From assembly GCA_002363155.1 (NCBI GenBank), contig DEWH01000024.1:1-64000 (forward strand): a DNA stretch of 64,000 nt. Reading direction: 5' to 3'. Positions 18,178-27,092 of the stretch are shown one piece after another; position 1 is the first letter of the stretch, and each line of letters starts with the position of its first letter. A program made the position numbers and the translations under genes. The DNA is from Ruminococcaceae bacterium UBA3215. Its GTDB lineage: Bacteria > Bacillota > Clostridia > Oscillospirales > Ruminococcaceae. Under the pieces are notes generated by a model. It was not told where the DNA came from. It did no database searches and saw nothing but the letters and a program-made list of their open reading frames with translations.

Positions 18178-18753
18178 ATGAATTTAGCAAACAAGCTGAC
18201 TCTTTTCAGAGTCATACTCGTGCCGTTCTTCATAGCGGCACTGATGATACCTGTCATTCCTTTCGGAACGACAGCTGCACTCGTGATATTCGCCCTTGCC
18301 AGCATCACCGATATGCTCGACGGCAAGGTTGCGCGAAAGTACAACATGATAACCGATCTCGGCAAGTTCCTCGATCCCCTTGCGGACAAAGTACTCGTCG
18401 CAGCGGCACTCATCTGCTTCATCGAGCTGGGCTGGGCTCCGGCATGGGCAGTATGGCTTATAATGGCGCGGGAATTTATGGTCTCGGGAATAAGGCTCGT
18501 TGCTGCAGGAAGCAAGGAGAAGATCGTTATCGCCGCAAATATCTGGGGCAAGCTCAAGACCGCTTCGACTATGGTCGCTATCTGCCTCATTCTGATAATG
18601 CACATTCTCACCGGCGATTTCGGCGTACTTACCGGAATGCCCGTCCAGCTTATAACCGATGTACTCATCTACATCTGCACATTCCTCACAGCCCTGTCTG
18701 GTATCATCTACCTCTACGATTACAGAGCCGTGTTTAAAGGTACCGAGCATTGA
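18178..18753 (+). CDS. pgsA: CDP-diacylglycerol-glycerol-3-phosphate 3-phosphatidyltransferase
   Basis: A 191-residue integral membrane enzyme that makes phosphatidylglycerol phosphate, the first committed step toward phosphatidylglycerol. The CDP-alcohol phosphotransferase signature DG(x2)AR(x8)G(x3)D(x3)D is intact in ITDMLDGKVARKY and LGKFLDPLADK, at about residues 43-70. The N-terminus NLANKLTLFRVILVPFF is typical of PgsA. A hydrophobic helical pattern continues to the end. Its stop overlaps the next start by 4 bp, so pgsA is translationally coupled to an ANTAR regulator. Confidence 0.95.
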   Translation: MNLANKLTLFRVILVPFFIAALMIPVIPFGTTAALVIFALASITDMLDGKVARKYNMITDLGKFLDPLADKVLVAAALICFIELGWAPAWAVWLIMAREFMVSGIRLVAAGSKEKIVIAANIWGKLKTASTMVAICLILIMHILTGDFGVLTGMPVQLITDVLIYICTFLTALSGIIYLYDYRAVFKGTEH

Positions 18754-19313
18754 AAAACATTCTTATCGCCGCCCGTACCGCCGATGCGTGCAGGACCCTC
18801 GCCGGCTTCATCACCGGGGACGGATATGACGTTACCACCGCCACAGACGGTATGACCATACGCAGCATCGACATCGGAAGATTCGGCTACATCTTCATCT
18901 CCGTTCCCCTCGAAAACGAGAACGGTTTCGAGCTTATGACCGAGCTGCGCCGGCGTACCGATGCCCACCTCATCGCGATAGTGCGTGAAGAAGCCGTGGA
19001 CGCCGCTGCGAAACGGCTCGCCGATATCGGCGCATTCGTCGTCACAAAGCCCGTGTTCAAAAGCTCGCTCATGCAGGCAATACGCTTCTGCGAAACTCAC
19101 GCGGATAATGAAACGATCTTCCGCAGACGGATCGCAGAACTCGAACAGCAGGCGGAACAGAACAAAAAACTCAGCCGTGCAAAGCTCATCGTCATGACCA
19201 AAGAGCAGCTCTCCGAGGACGAAGCCCACCGGCGCATACAGAAGCTCGCAATGGATCTGCGGGTCACTCCCGCAGAAGTCGCAGAAGATATCATTAACGG
19301 CCTGCTGATATGA
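18750..19313 (+). CDS. ANTAR-domain response regulator
   Basis: A 187-residue protein with an N-terminal receiver-like domain (about 1-120) and a C-terminal ANTAR RNA-binding domain (about 130-187; LSEDEAHRRIQKLAMDLRVTPAEVAEDII). ANTAR proteins bind two-hexanucleotide-loop RNA hairpins and prevent premature termination. In the receiver, the usual phosphoacceptor Asp region reads FGYIFISVPLENENG, so no Asp is visible at the expected strand end; phosphorylation may be lost. It is coupled to pgsA; the RNA target is not evident nearby. Confidence 0.88.
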   Translation: MKNILIAARTADACRTLAGFITGDGYDVTTATDGMTIRSIDIGRFGYIFISVPLENENGFELMTELRRRTDAHLIAIVREEAVDAAAKRLADIGAFVVTKPVFKSSLMQAIRFCETHADNETIFRRRIAELEQQAEQNKKLSRAKLIVMTKEQLSEDEAHRRIQKLAMDLRVTPAEVAEDIINGLLI

Positions 19314-19401
19314 CAGTCGCAAATTGCACGAAAAATCAATGCCAAATATGAGTGAAATCAACAAATCGATTACATTGGCTTGGTTTAGGGCTTCGGCTCT
19401 A

Positions 19402-19430
19402 TTGACAGCACCGGAAAATTGTGTTATACT
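19402..19430 (+). promoter_or_regulatory. Sigma-A promoter
   Basis: TTGACA, a 17-base spacer and TATACT, about 48 bases upstream of the next ATG. Confidence 0.88.
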
Positions 19431-19477
19431 GAATTGTGTAGCATTATGCTTATTTTTCTTACGAAACGAGGTTTTTT

Positions 19478-19984
19478 ATGGCAGAACTTACCAAAGAAGA
19501 GCTTGACCGCGGCAGAGATATGGACTATACCGAGGACGAGTTCGGCATCGGTCTCAAAGGCTACCTTTTAGTCAGGATTTGCTTCTATCTTATCGGTACA
19601 TTCATGGTGCTCGGCGCACTGCTTGCGCTGGTCTTCGGTGCTACCACCTTCAACGACCTCGTCAGCAACGCAACCGCGCTCGGCGCAAATTCACCCGTTC
19701 TTAATGACAACTTCACCGGTCTCCAGATCTGCATGATCGTTCAGGCGATAGTTACCATAGGCTCCCTTGTAAGCGTTACAATGCTCTACATAAAGCGCAC
19801 AAGACTCTTTGCCTTTATCGATCTCGGACTCTTCGCAGTTCTCGTGGCTGTATTCTTCATCATGGGATCTATGGATATCCTCACAAACGGTTCGGCATGG
19901 CTCCTCTACTTCCTGCTCAACCCGATCTGGTCTTTCATCGCGCTCTTCGCCGGAAAACATTTCCAGTATATGCCGATGATGTGA
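19478..19984 (+). CDS. Four-TM membrane protein of unknown function
   Basis: A 168-residue protein with an acidic N-terminal tail (AELTKEELDRGRDMDYTEDEFG), then four hydrophobic helices at about 28-52, 82-105, 112-132 and 138-158. I recognise no family. Its promoter is directly upstream, and the next gene, another small membrane protein, follows after 24 bp, so the two are probably co-transcribed. Confidence 0.7.
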   Translation: MAELTKEELDRGRDMDYTEDEFGIGLKGYLLVRICFYLIGTFMVLGALLALVFGATTFNDLVSNATALGANSPVLNDNFTGLQICMIVQAIVTIGSLVSVTMLYIKRTRLFAFIDLGLFAVLVAVFFIMGSMDILTNGSAWLLYFLLNPIWSFIALFAGKHFQYMPMM

Positions 19985-20008
19985 TAAAGAAAGGAAGGGT
20001 GCTAAACT

Positions 20009-20473
20009 ATGATTTTTGGATTGTTTCTTGACAGACTCGGAATCCCCGTAGTTCCGATGATCGTGATAATTCTCAGTTTCCTCGTGCTTATCGCAGGATT
20101 CGCGTTTATGATCTTCCGCCACATCTACGAAAAGGGCGAGTCGGATATCAACCCCGCTCTTTATGAGAAGATCTCCACTATTGCAGGATATGTGTTCGTG
20201 ATCTATGTGCTGATCGAAGTCATCGCAGGCTGCGCTTGCGTGGCAATAAATGAGGCATGCCGCAACGGATATCACTACGACCTCTCCAAGACCGGCGGAA
20301 ACAAGATACTTTGCAGATTCTGCAGCGGTTTCAAGGCAAACGATCTCCACTCCGCAGCTTCCGACTGCATTATGCTCGGCATCTACTTCGATGCTTTCAT
20401 CGTAAACTCATTCGTAACCAACGCTATCAAGGTAGTACGCACAAAGCTTGCTGCTTTCGGAAAGAAATCATGA
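20009..20473 (+). CDS. Small membrane protein of unknown function
   Basis: A 154-residue protein starting after GAAAGGAAGGG. It has hydrophobic helices at about 10-35 (VPMIVIILSFLVLIAGFAFMI) and 55-78 (GYVFVIYVLIEVIAGCACV), with a cysteine-containing middle (GGNKILCRFCSGF). The CRFC pair and other cysteines might bind metal, but this is a guess. It is the second gene of a two-gene unit and ends just before a good terminator. Confidence 0.65.
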   Translation: MIFGLFLDRLGIPVVPMIVIILSFLVLIAGFAFMIFRHIYEKGESDINPALYEKISTIAGYVFVIYVLIEVIAGCACVAINEACRNGYHYDLSKTGGNKILCRFCSGFKANDLHSAASDCIMLGIYFDAFIVNSFVTNAIKVVRTKLAAFGKKS

Positions 20474-20489
20474 GAACGAGTAATCTTAA

Positions 20490-20550
20490 CAGCTAAACTA
20501 ACACCGTTCCATGCGACCGGCCTCCCGATCGTATGGAACGGCATTGTTTT
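20490..20550 (+). terminator. Rho-independent terminator before leuC
   Basis: CCGTTCCAT and ATGGAACGG arms enclose a GC-rich loop and are followed by CATTGTTTTT. It separates the small membrane protein unit from leuCDB. I see no leucine-codon leader peptide or T-box here. Confidence 0.85.
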
Positions 20551-20579
20551 TAAGGGCAGCCGCCCGCAAAGGAGCAGCT

Positions 20580-21839
20580 ATGACTATTACACAGAAAATA
20601 CTCGCAAAAGCTGCCGGTCTCGACACCGTAAGACCGGGACAGCTCATAAGCGCAAAGCTCGATATGGTGCTCGGCAACGATATCACTACACCCGTCGCGA
20701 TCAACGAGTTCGAGAAGAACGGCTTCGGCTCCGTTTTCGACAGGACCCGCATCTCCCTCGTTATGGATCATTTCACCCCGAACAAGGACATAAAGGCAGC
20801 TACACTCACAAAGCAGTGCCGCACTTTTGCCCGGAAATATGACATTCTCAACTACTTCGATGTCGGCGATATGGGCATAGAGCATGCGCTTATCCCGGAA
20901 AAGGGGCTTGCGGCTCCCGGCGAGTGCATTATCGGCGCAGACAGCCATACCTGCACTTACGGAGCACTCGGCGCATTCTCCACCGGCGTAGGCTCAACGG
21001 ATATGGCTGCGGGTATGGCGACCGGAACGGCTTGGTTCAAGGTCCCTTCCGCGATAAAGTTCGAGCTTTCCGGTAAGCTCCCGCCTCATACAAGCGGTAA
21101 GGACGTTATCCTGCATATCATCGGGAAGATCGGCGTTGACGGTGCGCTGTACCGGTCAATGGAGTTCACGGGAAGCGGGCTTTCATCGCTTACAATGGAC
21201 GACCGCCTTACAATAGCGAATATGGCGATCGAAGCCGGTGCCAAAAACGGGGTATTCGAGGTTGACGATATCACACGCGAATACCTGAAAGGCAGAGTTT
21301 CCCGCCCATACACCGAGTTTACCGCGGACAGCGACGACGATTACGACGAGGTCATAAAGACAGACCTTTCGGAGATAAAGCCGACTGTGGCATTCCCGCA
21401 TCTCCCGGAAAACACGAAAACCATAGATGAGATAACCGAAAAAGTCCCGATAGACCAGGCAGTCATCGGTTCCTGCACCAACGGAAGGATCTCCGATATG
21501 CGCAAGGCTGCCGCTGTCCTCAAAGGACGGCGTATAGCAAAAGATGTCCGCTGCATCGTTATCCCCGCCACCCAGAGCATATACCTTCAGTGCATAAAGG
21601 AGGGGCTTGCGGAAATATTCATCAATGCCGGCTGCGTATTCAGCACCCCGACCTGCGGACCCTGTCTCGGCGGTCACATGGGCATTCTTGCGGAAGGCGA
21701 GCGCGCTGTTTCAACCACAAACCGCAACTTCGTCGGACGCATGGGTCACCCCGGCTCGGAAGTTTACCTCGCAAGCCCGGAAACTGCTGCTGCGGCGGCG
21801 GTAAAGGGCTATATCGGAAGCGACATCTTCGCGCTGTGA
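20580..21839 (+). CDS. leuC: 3-isopropylmalate dehydratase large subunit
   Basis: Catalyses isomerisation of 2- to 3-isopropylmalate in leucine synthesis as the [4Fe-4S] subunit of LeuCD. I place the start at 20580, after AAAGGAG, rather than at the upstream ATG inside the terminator stem; the product is 419 residues, matching the short bacterial/archaeal-type LeuC. Cluster cysteines are visible in [12 protein letters not shown] and [11 protein letters not shown]. The aconitase signatures [23 protein letters not shown] and [20 protein letters not shown] are intact. It is the first gene of leuC-leuD-leuB. Confidence 0.96.
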   Translation: MTITQKILAKAAGLDTVRPGQLISAKLDMVLGNDITTPVAINEFEKNGFGSVFDRTRISLVMDHFTPNKDIKAATLTKQCRTFARKYDILNYFDVGDMGIEHALIPEKGLAAPGECIIGADSHTCTYGALGAFSTGVGSTDMAAGMATGTAWFKVPSAIKFELSGKLPPHTSGKDVILHIIGKIGVDGALYRSMEFTGSGLSSLTMDDRLTIANMAIEAGAKNGVFEVDDITREYLKGRVSRPYTEFTADSDDDYDEVIKTDLSEIKPTVAFPHLPENTKTIDEITEKVPIDQAVIGSCTNGRISDMRKAAAVLKGRRIAKDVRCIVIPATQSIYLQCIKEGLAEIFINAGCVFSTPTCGPCLGGHMGILAEGERAVSTTNRNFVGRMGHPGSEVYLASPETAAAAAVKGYIGSDIFAL

Positions 21840-21858
21840 AAGGCTGAAAGGAGAAGCT

Positions 21859-22344
21859 ATGAAAGCACACGGAACTGCACACAAATACGGGGACAACGTT
21901 GACACCGACGTAATTATCCCCGCAAGATATCTGAATACAGCCGATCACGCGGAGCTTGCAAAGCACTGCATGGAGGACATCGACGCCGGTTTCACGGCAA
22001 AGATAAAGCCCGGCGACATCATAGCCGGCGGCGCGAATTTCGGCTGCGGCAGCTCAAGAGAGCATGCGCCTATCGCAATAAAGGCAAGCGGGATCTCCTG
22101 TGTTATCGCCGCCACATTTGCCCGTATCTTCTACCGCAACGCGATAAACATAGGTCTGCCGATACTTGAATGCCCGGAAGCGGCAAACGATATTTCGGAC
22201 AGGGACGAGGTGGATATCGACTTCGACACCGGAATTATAACCAACATCACAAAGAACAGAACCTACAAAGCGGAGCCTTTCCCGGACTTCATCAAGGACA
22301 TCATCTCCGCAGGCGGACTGTTAAACTCGATAAAAAAGAACTGA
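21859..22344 (+). CDS. leuD: 3-isopropylmalate dehydratase small subunit
   Basis: The 161-residue swivel-domain subunit that pairs with Leu[18 protein letters not shown] and [19 protein letters not shown], the substrate-binding loop, are intact. Length agrees with the short LeuD type that partners the 420-residue LeuC. It follows leuC by 19 bp, with AAAGGAG before the ATG, and precedes leuB by 13 bp. Confidence 0.96.
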   Translation: MKAHGTAHKYGDNVDTDVIIPARYLNTADHAELAKHCMEDIDAGFTAKIKPGDIIAGGANFGCGSSREHAPIAIKASGISCVIAATFARIFYRNAINIGLPILECPEAANDISDRDEVDIDFDTGIITNITKNRTYKAEPFPDFIKDIISAGGLLNSIKKN

Positions 22345-22357
22345 AAGGAACACGGCT

Positions 22358-23434
22358 ATGGAAAAGCATATTGCACTTATTCACGGTGACGGCATCGGCC
22401 CGGAGATAGTTGACGAGGCGGTGAAAGTCCTCGACAAGACCGCGGAGCTGTACGGTCACAGGTTCACATACACCCCGGTGCTCATGGGCGGAATAGCGAT
22501 CGACGAAGTGGGAGTGCCGCTCCCGGAAGAGACGGTGAAGATCTGCAAGGCGAGTGACAGCGTACTTCTCGGAGCCGTAGGCGGCCCCAAGTGGGACAAG
22601 GGCGAGGGAAAGATGCGCCCGGAAGCGGGACTTCTTGGGATACGCAGCGCACTCGGACTGTATGCGAACCTGCGCCCGGCGAAGCTGCTGAAGCCGCTTG
22701 CGGGAGCCTGCCCGCTCCGGGAGGAAACGACGGAGCAGGGACTTGACCTGCTCATAGTACGGGAACTCATCGGCGGTGCATATTTCGGTGACAAGCGCAC
22801 ATTCACCGATGACAAGGGACACAGGACCGCGATAGACGAGATGAAATACAGCGACTACGAAGTTGAGCGCATCTGCCGGACGGCGTTTGAGCTTGCGAAG
22901 AAGCGCCGCGGCTCGGTAACGAGCGTTGACAAGGCGAATGTTCTTGACACGTCCCGTCTGTGGCGCGAGGTCGCTCACAAGGTGAAGGAGGACTATCCGG
23001 ATATTGCTTACGAGGATATGCTGGTTGACAATGCGGCGATGCAGCTTGTCCGCAACCCGGCGCATTTTGACGTAATTGTGACGGAGAACCTGTTCGGGGA
23101 TATCCTGTCGGACGAAGCGTCGATGCTTACGGGATCGCTGGGAATGCTTCCGTCGGCATCGCTGGCGGACGGTGCATTCGGGCTTTACGAACCTGTTCAC
23201 GGCTCTGCACCCGACATTGCCGGCACCGGCAAAGCCAACCCGATCGCCACGATCCTCTCGGCGGCGATGATGCTCCGCTTCAGCTTCGGTATGCTGTCTG
23301 AAGCCGATGCTATCGAAAGAGCGGTCGATAAGGCACTCGACGCCGGCTTCCGCACCGCCGATATCATGAGCCCCGGCGGCAAGCCCGTGGGCTGTTCGGA
23401 AATGGGCGGAGTGATACGAGATTTTTTAAGCTAA
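22358..23434 (+). CDS. leuB: 3-isopropylmalate dehydrogenase
   Basis: A 358-residue NAD-dependent decarboxylating dehydrogenase that turns 3-isopropylmalate into 2-oxoisocaproate. [16 protein letters not shown] at the N-terminus, the substrate arginines in LRPAKL and [11 protein letters not shown], the metal-binding aspartates in [17 protein letters not shown] and the NAD site [20 protein letters not shown] are all present. Last gene of the leuCDB operon; leuA is not in the window. Confidence 0.97.
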   Translation: MEKHIALIHGDGIGPEIVDEAVKVLDKTAELYGHRFTYTPVLMGGIAIDEVGVPLPEETVKICKASDSVLLGAVGGPKWDKGEGKMRPEAGLLGIRSALGLYANLRPAKLLKPLAGACPLREETTEQGLDLLIVRELIGGAYFGDKRTFTDDKGHRTAIDEMKYSDYEVERICRTAFELAKKRRGSVTSVDKANVLDTSRLWREVAHKVKEDYPDIAYEDMLVDNAAMQLVRNPAHFDVIVTENLFGDILSDEASMLTGSLGMLPSASLADGAFGLYEPVHGSAPDIAGTGKANPIATILSAAMMLRFSFGMLSEADAIERAVDKALDAGFRTADIMSPGGKPVGCSEMGGVIRDFLS

Positions 23435-23448
23435 ATTTGTATCTTTCC

Positions 23449-23612
23449 ATAGACAAAACCATGTAATTTCGTCACGATTCAGATATGCGCGCAGAGCGCG
23501 CTCCATAATTGTGAATTGTGCATTGTGAATTGTGAATTTGTCTATATTTCGATAGAAATATAGTATGAGAGAGTTCAGGAGGGAGCGCACTGCTCCCTCC
23601 CGAACTCTCTCA
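23449..23612. repeat. Nested hairpin element between leuB and pncB
   Basis: ATAGACAAA (23449-23457) pairs with TTTGTCTAT (23537-23545), enclosing GCGCGC-AGA-GCGCGC (23487-23501) and repeated ATTGTGAATTGTG units. Two further hairpins follow: CTATATTTC/GAAATATAG (23542-23563) and a stem of about 21 bp, TGAGAGAGTTC...GAACTCTCTCA (23566-23612), that may terminate the convergent transcripts. GTCACGATTCAGA here recurs at 34113. Confidence 0.65.
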
Positions 23613-23629
23613 AAGCATTTAGAAAAGAT

Positions 23630-24856
23630 TCACTTGTCGTACTTCATTCTCCAGTCGATGCATCTTTGCAGATACTTCACATAGTCCGGATTCTTGCACA
23701 TACCCTTTCCCTCGGTGTCGCTTATCTTCGCAACGTCCATTCCGTTGCATGCCGTCGTTTTCATCACTATGTTCAGCGGAGGAACACAGGTGTCGTTGGA
23801 AAGATATGTGCCTATTCCGAAAGCAACCCTCGTCCTGCCGCCGAATTCCCTGAAAATCTTGTCTGCTCTCTCAAAATCAAGACTGTCGCTGAACAGCAGA
23901 GTTTTGCTCTTCGGGTCAATTCCGAGGCTTTCATAATGCCGTATCATCTTGCTGCCCCATTCAAACGGGTCGCCGCTGTCGTTACGGACACCGCTGAACA
24001 AGGTCGCGTATGTGAGCTGGAAATCCTTCAGAAAACAGTCTGTGGTTATAGCGTCCGTGAGCGCCGTGCCGTTCAGCACCCCGTACTCCCTTACCCACTC
24101 GTTCAGCGCGTACCAGTTGCTGTAAGCCGGATTGTGCTTGTGATTGCCCTGACCGACACACATTATCCATTCGTGCGCCATTGTCCCGACAGGCGTGATC
24201 CCGTACTTCTTCGCAAGATAAACATTCGATGTTCCCACAAACCTGCCCGACTTCGGCTGCGTTTCGCTGAACTTACGCACCGCAAGCTCCTGTGCTTCGG
24301 AGGATAAACGCCGCCGAAGTCCGAACTCGCTGAACGCGGAAACAGAGTATTTCCCGCTGTGAAGCCATTCCGCTTTCTCGTCAAGCTTATCCTTAAACTC
24401 TCTTATAAGCTCCGCGTAGTCATACCGCATACGGAAATATACCTCGTTGACAATAGCCAGCGTCGGTATCTCATACATACTTGTATTGAGCCACGTCCCC
24501 TTTGTCTCTATCGAAAGTCCGCACTCCGCGTCCGTACTTATCTCGAAGTCTTCATATCTCGGTGACCAGAGACGCAGGAAATCCACATACGAGCCCTTTA
24601 TCCATCGTATATTGTTGAGATATTCAAGCTCTTCCTCCGTGAACCGGAGCTTACAGTACAGCTTTATCTGTGACTTTATCTCCTCCGCCATTTCCGGCGT
24701 AAAGAACACGTCCTTGTTTCTGCACTTAAAAGACCAGGTCGTCTTATAGTCGCTGAACCGATGATAGATAGCCTGCCCCATGCTGAATTTGTACATATCG
24801 TTCTCCAGCAGACTTGTGATTATCTGCGGAAGTCCCGTTCTCACTGCTTCTGACAT
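23630..24856 (-). CDS. pncB: Nicotinate phosphoribosyltransferase
   Basis: Converts nicotinate and PRPP to nicotinate mononucleotide in NAD salvage. The start at 24856 follows AAGGAGACAGC; the in-frame ATG at 24877 sits before that site. The 408-residue product has the N-terminal LLENDMYKFSMGQAI, the phosphoribosyl-binding GTMAHEWIMCVGQGNHKH (His at the autophosphorylation position) and SGVRNDSGDPFEWGSKMIRHYE, plus the C-terminal GIGTYLSND. Transcribed alone, facing leuB. Confidence 0.95.
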   Translation of the reverse strand: MSEAVRTGLPQIITSLLENDMYKFSMGQAIYHRFSDYKTTWSFKCRNKDVFFTPEMAEEIKSQIKLYCKLRFTEEELEYLNNIRWIKGSYVDFLRLWSPRYEDFEISTDAECGLSIETKGTWLNTSMYEIPTLAIVNEVYFRMRYDYAELIREFKDKLDEKAEWLHSGKYSVSAFSEFGLRRRLSSEAQELAVRKFSETQPKSGRFVGTSNVYLAKKYGITPVGTMAHEWIMCVGQGNHKHNPAYSNWYALNEWVREYGVLNGTALTDAITTDCFLKDFQLTYATLFSGVRNDSGDPFEWGSKMIRHYESLGIDPKSKTLLFSDSLDFERADKIFREFGGRTRVAFGIGTYLSNDTCVPPLNIVMKTTACNGMDVAKISDTEGKGMCKNPDYVKYLQRCIDWRMKYDK

Positions 24857-24945
24857 TATGCTGTCTCCTTTTTTCATAACCGCCGCTGTACCGATGAGCA
24901 GACATTAATTATTCATTATATTTCCCCGGATCACTCACCCAAAAA

Positions 24946-25022
24946 CGGGTGCAGCGTCACGCTGCCGCAGGTCAAGGGCGCGCAGCCCTTGTGCCGTCTG
25001 CAAAGACAGCGCGCAAGCGCCC
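24946..25022. repeat. Dispersed repeat, type A
   Basis: Nearly identical to 10312-10391: GCAGCGTCACGCTGC, AAGGGCGCGCAGCCCTT and GTCTGCAAAGACAGCGCG hairpins in the same order. It lies between the 3' end of rimO and the start of pncB. Confidence 0.82.
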
Positions 25023-25042
25023 TGGTGAGTTATCCGATCCGG

Positions 25043-26377
25043 TCAAAGCATCTTGCCGATAAGGTTGTTGTCGAGGGTATCTGTAAAGCGTATCTTCACA
25101 AACTCGCCTGTGCGCAGGCGGCGCTTTGCCGAGAAGTAGATCATTCCGTCGATCTCGGGAGCATAGGACGCGTCACGTCCGAAGTACATCTCGAACAGCC
25201 TGTCATAGCCCTCGCATACCACCTCGGTCTCGGTGCCGATAAGGGACTGCTGCACCTCGGAAACACGGATCTCCTGCTGCTCCATTATTATCTCGGAACG
25301 ATGCTCGCGCTCACGCTCATCGACCTGGTTCGGGAAGTCCGCGGCAGGCGTGCCGTCCTCCTGTGAATAAGCGAAACAGCCAAGCCTGTCAAACTTTATC
25401 TCGTTTGCAAATTCCGCAAGCTCGGTGAACTGCGCTTCCGTCTCGCCCGGAAAGCCCGCAATAAATGTCGTTCGCAGGGTAAGTCCCGGGATCCGCTCGC
25501 GAAGCTTCTTTATAAGCGCAGTAAGGGAAGCGCGGTCACCCGTGCGGTTCATGTCTTTGAGTATCTCCGCGTCGCAGTGCTGCAGCGGGAGGTCTATGTA
25601 TTTGCAGATCTTCGGCTCGGAAGCGATCATGTCAATAAGCTCGTCCGTCATTCTCTCGGGGTAGCAGTACAGAAGCCTTATCCACTTCACATCAAGCTTC
25701 ACCAGCTCCCGGAGCAGTTCCGTCAGTGCGAGATGACCGTATAAGTCCTCGCCGTATCGGGTGGTGTCCTGCGCTATGACGATAAGCTCCTTAACACCTT
25801 TCTTTACGAGTATCTCCGCTTCCTTTACGATATTCTCGATCTTCCTGCTGCGGAATTTTCCGCGTATCTGCGGAATAGCGCAGTAAGTGCAGCAGTTGTC
25901 ACAGCCGTCGGCTATACGCAGATAAGCATAGTGTGAAAGGGTGGACTGCATACGCACACCCTCCATATTGTGGTCCTCGACGCTGCCGAAGTCGATAACG
26001 CGCTCACCGGCAAGCACTCGCTCTATCGTCTCAACTATCGCATCGTTCCTGCCGATACCGAGAACGCCGTCGATCTCCGGAAACTCGGTGTCCATCTGCT
26101 CCTGATAGCGCTGTGCAAGACAGCCGGTAACGATGATCTTCTTGTTGATGCCGTCGTTCTTGCGGTTTATCGCTTCCATTATCTCCTCGATAGCTTCTTC
26201 CTTTGCGCTGGTAATGAAGCCGCAGGTGTTTATAACAACAACGTCCGCAAGTCCGGCTTCGGGAACTATCTTATATCCCGCTTCCGCTATCTTCGCAAGC
26301 ATAAGCTCCGCGTCGCACTGGTTTTTCGGGCAGCCGAGTGATACCACTCCGACTTTTGTCTCGTTTGTATTCGCCAT
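25043..26377 (-). CDS. rimO: Ribosomal protein uS12 methylthiotransferase
   Basis: A radical-SAM enzyme that methylthiolates an aspartate of ribosomal protein S12. The start ATG at 26377 lies one base after the stop of the NUDIX gene, giving 444 residues. The UPF0004 domain (VGVVSLGCPKNQCDAELML with cluster cysteines), the radical-SAM motif CDNCCTYC at about 155 and a C-terminal TRAM domain from about residue 380 are present in the normal order. The CPKNQCD signature favours RimO over MiaB. Probably co-transcribed with the NUDIX gene. Confidence 0.95.
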   Translation of the reverse strand: MANTNETKVGVVSLGCPKNQCDAELMLAKIAEAGYKIVPEAGLADVVVINTCGFITSAKEEAIEEIMEAINRKNDGINKKIIVTGCLAQRYQEQMDTEFPEIDGVLGIGRNDAIVETIERVLAGERVIDFGSVEDHNMEGVRMQSTLSHYAYLRIADGCDNCCTYCAIPQIRGKFRSRKIENIVKEAEILVKKGVKELIVIAQDTTRYGEDLYGHLALTELLRELVKLDVKWIRLLYCYPERMTDELIDMIASEPKICKYIDLPLQHCDAEILKDMNRTGDRASLTALIKKLRERIPGLTLRTTFIAGFPGETEAQFTELAEFANEIKFDRLGCFAYSQEDGTPAADFPNQVDEREREHRSEIIMEQQEIRVSEVQQSLIGTETEVVCEGYDRLFEMYFGRDASYAPEIDGMIYFSAKRRLRTGEFVKIRFTDTLDNNLIGKML

Positions 26378-26378
26378 T

Positions 26379-27080
26379 TCAGTTTTTCTCCGATATATAT
26401 TTTTCCGCTTCTTCAAGCAGCTCCCTGTCCTCCGGGAAGTTCAGAAGCTCCATTGCCTTGCCGTATGGCAGAAGCCAGTCGTCAAGTATCTCGTCCTCCT
26501 GTATCGTCGGTTTGCGGTATTCATAGTGACCGATAAAGAAAACGCCGGTCTTGACGGTTTTCTGATGCGTCATATAGGTGTATTCCCGGCGGAAATCTCC
26601 GTACTGCACGAAGTCCAGCCCGGTCTCCTCGAACACCTCACGCTTTGCTGTCTCAAGCTCGGTCTCGCCGTAGTCGATGTGTCCCTTGGGAAAGCCGATA
26701 TGCCCGCTGTTGTTCTTGATGAGCAGGTAACGGCGCTCCCCGTCCTTCTCGGTGAACATCACCGCTCCGCCGGTCTTTTCAAATTTCGGGTAAAGCGTGT
26801 CGCCCTCACGGACAAGACCGCCGAGATCGTGCAGGAGATTGCACTCGAAGCAGGGGTCACTGCCGTAAAACTCCGCGGGGACAACAACGGGTATCTCCTC
26901 GCCGTCCCGCTCGATCACAGCACAGGTCTTTGCGGCGAGCTTATCCTCTCCGCCTTTATATCCGGCAATATATGCCGTCTTGCCGTCATATTCGCCGAGA
27001 AATGCGCTGCTGCCGCTTTTTTCGCCGACTTTGACGGTTATTTCTTTTCCGTATATCTCAAAATCTTTGCGCGGGTGCAT
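26379..27080 (-). CDS. NUDIX hydrolase
   Basis: A 233-residue protein whose C-terminal half is a NUDIX hydrolase domain. The NUDIX box GHIDYGETELETAKREVFEETGLD at about 145-168 is complete, including the metal-binding REVFEE residues. The first 85 residues form an extra domain with GEYDGKTAYIAGYKGGEDKL, which I do not assign. The substrate is unknown; NUDIX enzymes cleave nucleoside diphosphates linked to other groups. It lies between a PLP enzyme gene upstream (12 bp) and rimO downstream (1 bp). Confidence 0.9.
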   Translation of the reverse strand: MHPRKDFEIYGKEITVKVGEKSGSSAFLGEYDGKTAYIAGYKGGEDKLAAKTCAVIERDGEEIPVVVPAEFYGSDPCFECNLLHDLGGLVREGDTLYPKFEKTGGAVMFTEKDGERRYLLIKNNSGHIGFPKGHIDYGETELETAKREVFEETGLDFVQYGDFRREYTYMTHQKTVKTGVFFIGHYEYRKPTIQEDEILDDWLLPYGKAMELLNFPEDRELLEEAEKYISEKN

Positions 27081-27092
27081 TTTTTTCCTCCG

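Noticed and set aside
20474..20579. Possible leucine attenuator before leuC
   Set aside because: The single hairpin with a T-tract is a plain terminator of the upstream unit; no leucine-rich leader frame is seen.
23471..23540. Possible CRISPR-like repeats (ATTGTGAATTGTG units)
   Set aside because: Units are short, without regular unique spacers, and match a dispersed intergenic repeat family.
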